Below, one piece after another: positions 46,111-55,448 of a DNA stretch of 64,000 nucleotides. Position numbers and translations under genes: made by a program. The DNA comes from Costus lasius (lineage: Eukaryota; Streptophyta; Magnoliopsida; Zingiberales; Costaceae), in assembly GCA_027563935.2 (NCBI GenBank), contig CM050453.2, positions 88,014,665-88,078,664 of the forward strand, in the 5' to 3' direction. Position 1 is the first letter of the stretch, and each line of letters begins with the position of its first letter. Below the pieces are notes generated by a model that saw only the letters and a list, made by a program, of their open reading frames with translations, was not told the origin of the DNA and did not search any database.

Positions 46111-47215
46111 CACTCTTTCTTTAGTTTATTCTCATTTACTTTTTTGTATTTTTACTTCTGCTTTTAGAACTAATTTTTCTTCAACTTAGCTACCCCAGAA
46201 ACACAAAAGAGATTGGATTAGATGCTGATGAGCAAAACTTTGTGAGTATTCCTTTTCCTTCACTTCTTTGAAATTGATCTTCCCCATCGATGTTTCATCT
46301 TCCAAACTTCCTATGTCCGCTACTTTCTGATTATTTTCTCATGATTCTATAGCTAAAATGATTTTCTTGATGACGAATGAATTCATGCCTGTGATTAGAT
46401 CTAGATCTATCATGTCGAATTTGTTTCTCTAATATATATACCTACTTTTGAAATTTTTCATTGATTGATGAATGAGATTTTAGGTGGATATATTATTTGA
46501 AGAATTTGATTCAAATGTGAAATTACTTGTTAAATAAAATTAGCATATGAGTGTAATTTTGAATTGATGTCAATTGATTAGTCTAGTTGATGTTTAGTTT
46601 ATCTTGCTATTTGTTGGGAAGAGAGAATCCAGAATCCAAAAAGAGTGAGAGACTCCTCTACTTGGCACTATGTAAAATTGATAGTGGTACCAAAGATATG
46701 GGTTGAAGTCAAAAAAAAAAGGAAAAGAAAATTAGAGAGAGAAAAAGAAAATGACTCCCCTACTTGGCACTGTGTAAAATTGACAGTGGTACATAAGACA
46801 AGAGTTGAAGTCCCAATAAAAAGTCTGTATCTATGTGGGCACATACCATCAAAAACACAAAAAGAATAAAAAAAATGAAGAAAAGGAAAATTTTGAGTGG
46901 AAAAAGACTTTGGATATCTTATTCCTGTAAACAATGGTATGATAGATTTAAACTGAAACTTAGGTGAATTCATGAGACTGGAATTCTTATTTTTATACAA
47001 GTTGCAAAATTTTATTTGATTAAGTTGTGGATCTTGAGGATTGAATTCAAAAGATGATATGCCTATTTAAAATCTTATGAAGCAATTGGTGAAATTTTTC
47101 ATTGGTGATTGTATTTTAGAAATTTATTCCTCATGAGAAAATCTTTTCCTATGATCAACTTTTGATTTTTGCTTGAGGACATGCAAAGTTTGAGCCTTAT
47201 GTGTTTGATGACACT
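46111..47215 (+). other. 3' UTR of G
   Basis: Noncoding DNA collinear with the 3' UTR of A in the opposite orientation. It contains the duplicated 60-nt stem-loop unit (46651-46811) and the TTGCTTGAGGACATGCAAAG block at about 47169. The 13 bp before the 3' LTR (AGCCTTATGTGTT) are not purine-rich. Confidence 0.75.
46651..46811 (+). promoter_or_regulatory. Duplicated stem-loop unit, 3' UTR of G
   Basis: Copies at 46651-46710 and 46752-46811 begin GACTCC and end GTTGAAGTC. The inner stem is CACTAT/ATAGTG in the first and CACTGT/ACAGTG in the second, a compensatory A-U to G-C change. The loop is GTAAAATTG-like in both. Confidence 0.7.
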
Positions 47216-49137
47216 GAAATTTATAGTAAATTTTGTGCCATTTGATAGATATTTTTGTGTCATATTTACACTCTTTGCTTATTTCCAAGCCTTTTTTTTT
47301 ATCAAATACTGCGGAATCTACACTATTTTTGGTTTTTGATGATTTTCAGGTAAAAATGCATGATTTTCAGGCATTTTCAAGCAATTCTAGATGCATGGAT
47401 GAATTCCCACCATCAAGAGGAGATTACATGTCAAATTTCATGAAGATTGGAGCTTCAGACCAAATTACGGCAGGGCCGTAATCTATATTACGGTACCGTA
47501 TTTTCACCGGCTACCGTAATATTAGAGTGCTACCGTAATTTGGGAAATTTTCATCCAGAAAGTTTTCGGAAATCACAGCACTACCGTAAGGAATTTCACG
47601 GGCCGTAATTTCAGTCTATTTTTCACCCGAGAGATTTCTAGATTTTACGGCAGGGCCGTAATCATTTCTACGGTGCCGTATTTTGAGGCAATTTCTGACC
47701 CGAGAGATTTGGAGAAAATACGGTACTACCATAAGTAATTTCACGGTACCGTAATTCTTGTCAAATCCTGTACAGTAGAACTGAAAGAAATTACCGTAGT
47801 GCTGTAATAGAAACCACCGCCATAATTCTATTCTAAACACGCGATTTTCTAGGACTTTTTGAAGCCCGATTTTTGCGCGATCAATTGCGGACCATCCAGG
47901 CAATAATTTGAAGATCCGTAAGAAGCAAAAAGGGAGCTATTCACGAGGAGAAGACACAGAATGAAGAAGCCCTAATTTTCATCCACTGATGAGAGAGAAA
48001 TTGAGTTACACGCCGCCACCTTAGGTTTCACCACCGGGAAGCGTACAACGCATCTCCGGCTGTGGAATTTGAGGGGAAGCTTCGCCTGGAAGAGGAGAAC
48101 ATACCCCAGAAGTCTCAGAGTGAAAGGAGATCGATCGGAGGAGAAATCAACAAAAGCACGCCGCCGACACTGTTAACGCACGGAAATTACGGCTGTAATT
48201 TCTATTACAGCCATGTGGTTATTTGTTTTTCCCCTCTTTCCTTGATTTCTTGCACTTTGATACTATGGAACATTGTAATCTTTCATCGATGCTAGCTTAA
48301 ACCTTTTATGGGACATTGGGGGAGTAATTCCCTTGGATTTCTTAATGACTAGATAAATTTTTCATTACTTTGTCACGTATAATTTTAGCATGATAATTCT
48401 ACTTATGTGGTAATTGCTTTTTAATTCTCCATAGATTCATGTTATTAATCATGTTTTAGAGTTTTCGCAATAAGGACCGAAAGGTGACATGTTTGAGAAC
48501 TTGGAACCCTAGAATTGAATGTTAGGAACTTACTATAAGAAATTAGGTTAGTTCTTGTTTCTTGATTTTAGAAGAATAATTGTCATGATAATAATATGAA
48601 TCTAGGATTGAGTTAATTTATCAAACATTGAGATCTTGTGCGAAAGTGAGGATCGGCACGTTGGAGACCTATACGTAGAACTTGTGTTGAGACTCGGATG
48701 CACGAAAGTGATCCTTGAGATTCCACTTGAGATAATCAACTTAGAATTCGGATGCATGAAAGTGATCCTTGAGTTCTTAGATTGATAATTTACTTATTTT
48801 CAGCTTGGAATAGATCTTGCGCGAAAGCGAGGATCGGTCCCTCCATGATTGTCTACACGAAAGTGAGATGATCCTTTTATGAAGTAAATTATATCTTTAT
48901 CATGATAAAATTAAACTGACAAACATCTTTTCATATCTAGTCATAGAAATTAAAGTGAATGAAACCCTAGTCCCAGATTCTCTCTCTTATATTTTGTTAG
49001 CCTTCATTAGTTCATTTGCATAGTTTCGATTGCCTAGATAGTAAGAAATCTATTATTCGGTACTTGACAAACGAGTTCTCTATGGTTCGATATCTTTCTT
49101 TATTACTTCGAGTATCCATGCACTTGCGGACACAACA
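47216..49137 (+). repeat. 3' LTR of G
   Basis: Starts TGATGACACTG and ends GGACACAACA. It has the same palindrome array (47460-47825) and R-U5 hairpins as the 5' LTR. Confidence 0.92.
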
Positions 49138-49142
49138 CACTT

Positions 49143-50103
49143 CTCCCAGTTCAACACCAGGTTTACGTCCTCACATCTCTGCAAAAGTTTAGATAGGTTA
49201 GACAAACAATGGTTGAAAGAAGAGCCATACATAGAAAAGTCATCCATAAATATGTCCATAAAATCCTCATTATAGTCTGCAAAGATGGCCATCATGGCTT
49301 GTTGAAATGTTGCAGGGGTATTGTAGAGTCCAAAGGGAATCCTCCTATATGCATAAGTTCCATAGGGACATGTAAAAGTCATTTTCTCCTGATCATCTTG
49401 ATGGATAGGAATTTAAAAGAAACCTGAAAACCCATCCAGAAAACAAAAATAAGAATTGTGGGTCAATCTATCTAACATCTGATCAATGAATGGTAAAGGA
49501 AAGTGATGTTTTCTAGTAGCAAAATTCAACTTCCTATAATCAATACACAACATGTATCCTGTGAATGTGTGTGTTGGTATCAATTCATCTACATCAGTCT
49601 TAATTACTATAACACCTCCCTTTTTGGGTACAACGTGTACTGGGCTCACCCAAGTACTGTCTGATATGGGATATATGACTCCTACATCTAGGAGCTTGAG
49701 CACCTCCCTCTTCACAACATCTTTCAAGTGTGGATTAAGTCGGCATTGAAATTCCACAGAAGGTTTGCTATTCTCTTCTAATAAAATCTTATGCATGCAA
49801 ATAGAGGGGTTAATCCCTTTAATGTCATCAAGTGAGTAGCCTATTACCTTCCTGTGAAAACAGAGTTCTTAAAGGAGTAGCTCGGTTGCTCTTTATCTAA
49901 TTCTGCACTAACTATCACCGGGTATGTGGAATTGTCACCTAGAAATTTATATCTCAATGAGCTAGGTAGATTCTTGAATTAAATTTTCTTCAGTCCTTCT
50001 TCTTCCTGATTTTCTTCCGGCTCGGCATGCATGCTCGGGTCAGCATCGAGTAGAGCAACATACCTCTCAGCGTTGCCCTCAATGTCTATATCTTCAGTGT
50101 TGG
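49143..50103 (-). pseudogene. H pol, protease-RT linker and RT N-terminal part
   Basis: Minus strand. From right to left: a linker with YKFLGDNSTYPVIVSAE (about 50000-49870), then MHKILLEENSKP and RT motifs LCIDYRKLNFATRKHHFPLP, FCFLDGFSGFF (49796-49413), TFTCPYGTYAYRRIPFGL and the catalytic MDD in IFMDDFSMYG (49382-49080 region). The upstream half of H (gag, protease core, 5' LTR) is cut off by element A at 50104 and is not in the window. Confidence 0.85.
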
Positions 50104-50751
50104 TGATAGGATTCCGCAAGTGCACAGAATTATCGAAGTAATAAAAATATCGATCCACAGAGACCTACGTGTTAAGTACCAAATAGTTGTATTCTCACTA
50201 GCTAAGCAATCGAGTATGATGCGAGTAAACAATAGGAAAGCGCGCAAAATAAGAGATAATCAAAGAGAGATACATGGGACTAGGGTTTCATCCACCTTAA
50301 CTTCGATGATTAGATATATAAAAGGTTCGTCAATCAAATCTTGCTAAAATAAAGACCTAATTTACTTCATAAAAGGATTATCTCACTTTCGTGCAGATAA
50401 CCACGCAGAGATAAATCCTCACTTTCGCGCAAGATTTATCCCAGGCTAAAGATAATTAAATCATCAATCAGAGAATTCAAGGATCACTTTCATGCATCCG
50501 AATTCTAGGTTGATAATCTCTAGTGGAGTCTCAAGGATCACTTTCGTGCATCCGAGTCTCTACACTAGTTTTACTCATGGATCTCCAACATTCCGATCCT
50601 TGCTTTCACACAAGATCTCCACGTTTGACAAATAGACTCGATCTATAGATTCATGTTATAATCATGGCAATTAATTTACTAGAACAGATCAAATTAGATC
50701 TAACCTAAGGAAGGGATCCTAACATGCAATTCTAGGGTTCCAAGTTCTCAA

Positions 50752-50776
50752 GCAAATCACCTTTCAGTCTCATTGC
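50752..50776 (-). promoter_or_regulatory. R-U5 GNRA hairpin, LTR of A
   Basis: Minus strand GCAA-TGAG-ACT-GAAA-GGT-GA-TTTGC. The inner stem keeps pairing through a U-G wobble. Confidence 0.6.
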
Positions 50777-51394
50777 GAAAACTCTAAAAACATAATTAGT
50801 AACATGGACTTATAGAGAGTCTAAGCACAATCCATCACAAAAGTAAAATTATCATAGCAAAAATTATCATGAGGAAAATAGAAGAGTTATCTAATCATTA
50901 AGAATCAAGGGGATTACACCTCATGTCCCAAAAGAGTATTAAGCTTGCATGGAGAAAGAGATACAATAAATCATGGTCTTAGAATGATCAGAAAATGAAA
51001 GGTAAGGAGAAACAACGTTACAACATGGCTGTAAAATCCTTTACAGCCGTAATTTGCTTCGATGAACAGCGCTGTCACCGCTGTTTCGATGATTCCTCCT
51101 CCGATCGGACTCCAAACGCTCTAAAACAAACTTTTGTGGTGTCTTCCTCTCCTCCAGGCGAAGCTTCTGCATGAAAATCATAGCCTGAGGTGCCCTCTAC
51201 GCCTCTCGGGGCAAGGCCAAACCCTATCCGCCGCTGTGTTGATTTCTCTCCCGATACTGGATAAACGTTCCTCCTTCCACTTCGAGCGTCTTCTCCTCTT
51301 AAAGCCGAGTCCTCCACAATTTTCGAATTTTGGTTTGGAGCTCGGGATCAAACGTTATGGCCCGCGCAAGATTCGGACTCATAAAAATCACATT

Positions 51395-51760
51395 TTTGAC
51401 TGGGAATTACGGCAGTTTAATATGTTACGGCACTGCCGTAAAATAGCTTGAGTGTTCTGTTCTGGAGACGCTGGGAAATATGGTACCGTAATATTATTTA
51501 CGGTAGTGCCGTAATTTCAGTTGAGTTCTCTGGTCTGAAGTCTTCACAAAATACGGCACCGTAAACTTCTTCACGGTGGTGCCGTAAAATCGGTTGAACA
51601 CTTTGGTTTGAAACGCTGGAAAATACGGCTCGTGTAATTCTTTACGGCAGTGCCGTAAAGTCACAAAAACTTTCTGTTCGGAAAATCACCAAAATACGGC
51701 CGTGTTCTTGATAATATGGTAGCCGTGAAAATACAGTATCGTAAAATAGTTTACGACACT
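51395..51760. repeat. TTACGGC-class palindrome array, LTR of A
   Basis: Five composite units of about 65 bp. Each has a short inverted pair, then about 9 bp, then TTACGGCAGTGCCGTAA or a close variant, separated by a GAACACTTTGGTTTGAA-like spacer. Confidence 0.88.
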
Positions 51761-52423
51761 GCCGTATTTTGGTTCTTAGCTTTGATTTTTGTGAAATTTA
51801 TTGTGTGACTTCTTCTTGATGATGGGAACTCTTCCATGTATTTGATTTTGCTTAAAAACGCCCAAAATAGTGCCTTTTGCCAGAAAATCTTGAAAAACCA
51901 AAATAGAAGTAGGCTTTGCAATATTCGATGAATTTGACATGAAAACAAGTAAAATATCTTCAATCTAGCATGAAAAGATATCCAAAATGATACAAAATAT
52001 ACTATATATTTTGGTGTCATCAAAATACATAAGGCTCAAACTTTGCTTGTCCTCAAGCAAAAATCAAAACTTGATTAAAAGAATAACCTTTTCATGCTCA
52101 ATAAATTTCTAAAATACAACCCATCAATGAAAAAAATTCTATCAATTGATTTACAAAACTTCAAGTAAACATATCATCCTTAGAACTCAACCCTCTAGAT
52201 CCACAACTCATTAAATAAAACTTTGCATCTTGTATAATAAATAGAATTTTCAATCTCATGATTTCACCCAGTTTTCAGTTCAAATCTATCATGCTTCTGT
52301 TTACAGGAATTAGGTTTTAAAGATCTTTTTCCACACATGATTTTTTTTTCCTTTTTTTTTGTGTGTTTTGTTTGTTTTTGTGAAGATGGTATGTACCCAC
52401 TTAGATACACACTTTTTATTTTT

Positions 52424-52576
52424 GACTTCAACTCTTATCTTCGGTACCATTATCAATTTTGCATAGTGCCAAGTAGAGGAGTCTTATTCTTTTTATCTCT
52501 CATTATTTTTTTTTACAGACTTCAACCCATGTCTTAGGTACCACTATCAATTTTACATAGTGCCAAGTAGGGGAGT
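52424..52576 (-). promoter_or_regulatory. Duplicated stem-loop unit, 3' UTR of A
   Basis: The right copy (52518-52576) has a perfect CACTAT/ATAGTG stem; the left copy (52424-52483) has one mismatch (CACTAT/ATAATG). Both keep CTTGG..CC..AAG and the GACT/AGTC ends. Confidence 0.65.
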
Positions 52577-53643
52577 CTCTCACTATTTTTATGGATCTTG
52601 GATTCTTATTTCCCAACAAATAGCAAAATAGACTAAACATCTACTAGGTTGATCAATTGATATCAATTCACAAATCATACTCATATGCTCATTTTATTTA
52701 AAGGAGTAGTTTCACCATTAGATCTTATTCATCAAATAACACATCTACCCAAAATTTCATGCATCAACCAATGTCAAATTTAAAAAATAGATATGCATTG
52801 AAGAAATAAATCTAACATGGTAGGGTTTTTCTCTAATCACAAGTATAAATACTCACATCATCAAGGAAGACATTTTATCAATAAATCATGCCATCATATA
52901 GTAGAAAGTGGATCATATGCTTTCATCAATTTTAACAACACATTTGAATAATATCGTCATCAAAACAATGAGTTCCATATATCCATAAAATCATTTTTCA
53001 AGAGAAAACCAATAAGTAGTATAAATATGATAAAGTCAAAGATGCACTATATGAAATAGTCATTAATAAGAGAGTGCAAGTGATACTCACAAAACTATAT
53101 AGATCATGCTCAATCATTGTCAGGCCAATGCAGCTGGGTCCAAAGATATGCCTTTTGAAAATTTTTTACAAAATTTAAGGTACATTAGGCTCACATAAGG
53201 CTCAGATCAAAAACAGTCTTGAAAATAATAATAAAAATAATTTTCGAGGGAGAATCAGAGATGTAGCCAGAGGTCTGAAGAGGATGTCGGTGGAAAGAGT
53301 CGAGTAGGCAAGAAGTAGAGGGTGAACAGAGGTTAACTGAAAAGCTGCTGTCAATGATGATGCCAACAGTAGAGTGAGTAATCTCCAGTGGTCTGCTGAA
53401 GACTACAGTCCTGGAGGTAAGATCGTCGGCTGGTGGGTGCCAGAAATAATGCGTAAAGAGAATACGATACCGCCGTAAAATCCATAAAACTCTCAGGAGA
53501 AGAAATCAACACAGATTATGGGCGTGAAATAGATTACGGCAGTGCCGTATTTTGCGCAAAAATTTGCTTTCCCTGCAAAAATAAAAGAAAAATTAATTCT
53601 AAAAATAAACTAAAATAAAATAAACTAAACTAAGACAAAAGTT

Positions 53644-53668
53644 CTTGGGTTGCCTCCCAAGAAGCGCT
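53644..53668 (-). promoter_or_regulatory. Post-stop hairpin of A
   Basis: Minus strand AGCGCTT, then CTTGGG-AGGCAA-CCCAAG, identical in its core to that of G although A has no pol gene. Confidence 0.7.
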
Positions 53669-53703
53669 AATTTTAGGTCCATAGCTTGACCAAAACTCAA
53701 ACA

Positions 53704-55065
53704 TCATGGTGAAGCGGGTGAATCAGTACCAAAATATATAGCATGTAATTTCTTTCTTTTCCGCTGTCCAAAAAGTTCAGCCACTAATCCAGATATCCAA
53801 AATTTCAAGTAAATCATAATTGAAGTGGCTCTCTCAAATATGCGGAAATCAAAATCAAAATTTTCAATGATCTTCCTATGTTTATCAATAAGCAGAATCA
53901 TTAGTCCTTTTTCCAAAATTATACCTTCAATCACAATAGGACTTATATCAAAATATTCAAGCATTGGATCATCATAATAATCTTTATGTCTTTCATTAGG
54001 CTCCTCAATAAAAATCAAAATTTCAAATTCATCAAAAGATTCAACAAAAGATAAGGGCAAAACATCAGAGTGAGATTCATCAGTGTTTGTAACATTCAAA
54101 TCTTTTTCAATTTCCTCATGTTCATCATCAAACAATTTTTCAATATCAAAATTATCAACAAAATCAAGATGAGACTCTTCTAAATCAATTTCCTCATACC
54201 TCCCCACAAATAATTCATCATCAGAAAAGTCAAAATCAGAATCATATGAAAAAGAATTAATAGAATCAGAATTAACCACAAGAGATTTATCATTAATTTC
54301 TAAAATATCACCAAAATCAAAGTGGGGCTCATCAATGTATGTAATTTTCAACCCTTTATCAAACTCATCAGATTCAACCATAAATGATATAACATCAAAA
54401 GAATCAATTTCATCAAAAGAGGGTTTTTCAATTTTAATTTCCCCAATCTTTTCCACAATTAAATTATCAGAAGAATCAATTTTACAATCATCAAAATCAG
54501 AGTGAGATTCATGAATATTCACATAAGGCTCAATCTCAAAATAGTCATGATCGCAGGGGGAATTTTCTAAAACAAGTTTTTCAGTATCAAACTCAAATAA
54601 CCATGCTTGTTGTGCAATCTGGGTTTCTATCAATTCAGTATTAGCAGTCAAAGATTCTTCTTGATAAGAAATTTGATTAACAGAACCCTTAATATCATCA
54701 AGATGCTTTCTTTGATTTGCCAGCATTTGGTCTAAAAATTGATTTTGTTTAGCAAAAAATCTTTCTCGATCAGCCATGAATTTTTTACACATGGATTTTA
54801 GGCTAGATATTTCAGTATCCTCAAAGCATGGCACAGAAACATGATCAGAGCAATCATCATAAAAAGAAGTTTGATTTTCCCTACTAGAATCATAATGATC
54901 ATCTTGATAGCACGGTGAATTAGAATTTGCATGATATCTAAATTGACATTCATAAGCATAATGATCAGAAGACTTACAAATATTACATGTAACAGAATAA
55001 GAGTGTAATTTAGCTAATTCTGCAATAGACATCTGTGAATAATCTTTATACTCACCTTGTTGCAT
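53704..55065 (-). CDS. CCHC acidic protein of pol-less element A
   Basis: Intact 453-residue frame. A zinc knuckle CNICKSSDHYAYEC spans residues 27-40 (CX2CX4HX4C), the nucleocapsid type that binds RNA. Residues about 75-140 are Lys/Gln-rich (SLKSMCKKFMADRERFF..), possibly coiled coil. From about 180 to 390 the protein is strongly acidic, with repeated Ser-His-Asp-Phe and Asp-Glu-Phe words. The C-terminus (GQRKRKKLHAIYFGTDSPASP) matches the tail of the D and D2 ORFs. There is no capsid, protease, RT or integrase domain. The upstream neighbour is the leader and PBS; the hairpin at 53644-53668 follows the stop. Being unbroken, it is younger than D and D2 or was retained by selection. Role inferred: gag-derived RNA binding for a non-autonomous element. 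Confidence 0.8.
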   Translation of the reverse strand: MQQGEYKDYSQMSIAELAKLHSYSVTCNICKSSDHYAYECQFRYHANSNSPCYQDDHYDSSRENQTSFYDDCSDHVSVPCFEDTEISSLKSMCKKFMADRERFFAKQNQFLDQMLANQRKHLDDIKGSVNQISYQEESLTANTELIETQIAQQAWLFEFDTEKLVLENSPCDHDYFEIEPYVNIHESHSDFDDCKIDSSDNLIVEKIGEIKIEKPSFDEIDSFDVISFMVESDEFDKGLKITYIDEPHFDFGDILEINDKSLVVNSDSINSFSYDSDFDFSDDELFVGRYEEIDLEESHLDFVDNFDIEKLFDDEHEEIEKDLNVTNTDESHSDVLPLSFVESFDEFEILIFIEEPNERHKDYYDDPMLEYFDISPIVIEGIILEKGLMILLIDKHRKIIENFDFDFRIFERATSIMIYLKFWISGLVAELFGQRKRKKLHAIYFGTDSPASP

Positions 55066-55333
55066 GTATACCTGACCTCTTTCAGAAGCCTATGAATTTT
55101 GATAAAAAGACATATCTTCAAATCTGCCAAAAAGATAATCCAACACCAAACAAATAAGAATTTTTTTTTTCAGAATATATAAAGACACAAGCAAATAAAA
55201 ATTTCAGAAATCACAGTTCTGCCACAACTATGAATATCCAAAACTTGCAAAAACAGAAAAAAAGTTAAATATAAAGCAAATAAAACTTAGTCTAGCAATA
55301 CTAACAACTATTTTGATATTAACAAAACTAAGG
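55066..55333 (-). other. Leader of element A
   Basis: AT-rich DNA between the PBS and the ATG at 55065. No further gene is seen. Confidence 0.6.
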
Positions 55334-55351
55334 TCCCCGGCAATGGTGCCA
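55334..55351 (-). other. tRNA-Asp PBS of A
   Basis: Minus-strand TGGCACCATTGCCGGGGA differs at two positions from the tRNA-Asp complement and lies 5 bp from the LTR at 55357. Confidence 0.85.
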
Positions 55352-55356
55352 AAACT

Positions 55357-55448
55357 TGATAGGATTCCGCAAGTGCACGGAATTATCGAAGTAATAAAAA
55401 TATCGATCCACAGAGACCTACGTGTTAAGTACCAAATAGTTGTATTCT
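55357..55448 (-). repeat. 5' LTR of A, first 92 bp
   Basis: Nearly identical to 50104-50195. It is interrupted after ATTCT, which is the presumed target duplication of copia-3. Confidence 0.88.

Larger units (their letters stand above)
39107..49137 (+). mobile_element. Complete Athila-like gypsy element G, TSD CACTT
   Basis: CACTT duplications at 39102-39106 and 49138-49142, two LTRs of 1926 and 1922 bp, a tRNA-Asp PBS and gag-PR-RT-RH-IN in order on the plus strand. It lacks the env-position ORF that H has. Every coding region is broken. It interrupts H inside the RT between NWEKC and HFMV. The LTR pair is very similar by eye. Confidence 0.95.
50104..52022 (-). repeat. 3' LTR of A
   Basis: Minus-strand start TGATGACACCAAAATATA, end GGAATCCTATCA. 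TTACGGC-class palindromes at 51395-51760. GNRA hairpin at 50752-50776 (GCAA/TTTGC, ACT-GAAA-GGT with one wobble). Mini-hairpins at about 50388, 50424, 50486, 50540 and 50606. Confidence 0.9.
52023..53703 (-). other. 3' UTR of A
   Basis: Collinear with 46111-47215 of G. It carries the GAGGACAAGCAAAG block next to the LTR (about 52045), two stem-loop units (52424-52483 and 52518-52576), two TACGGC palindromes (53465 and 53535) and the post-stop hairpin at 53644-53668. Confidence 0.78.
50104..55448 (-). mobile_element. Pol-less gypsy element A with intact CCHC ORF
   Basis: Minus strand: 3' LTR 50104-52022, 3' UTR, CCHC ORF 53704-55065, leader, PBS, and the first 92 bp of the 5' LTR (55357-55448), where copia-3 enters. 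The left flank GTTGG is the presumed TSD. There is no capsid, protease, RT or integrase coding anywhere between the LTRs, and only about 3.3 kb of interior. The LTR family is that of the solo LTR at 9227. Confidence 0.88.
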
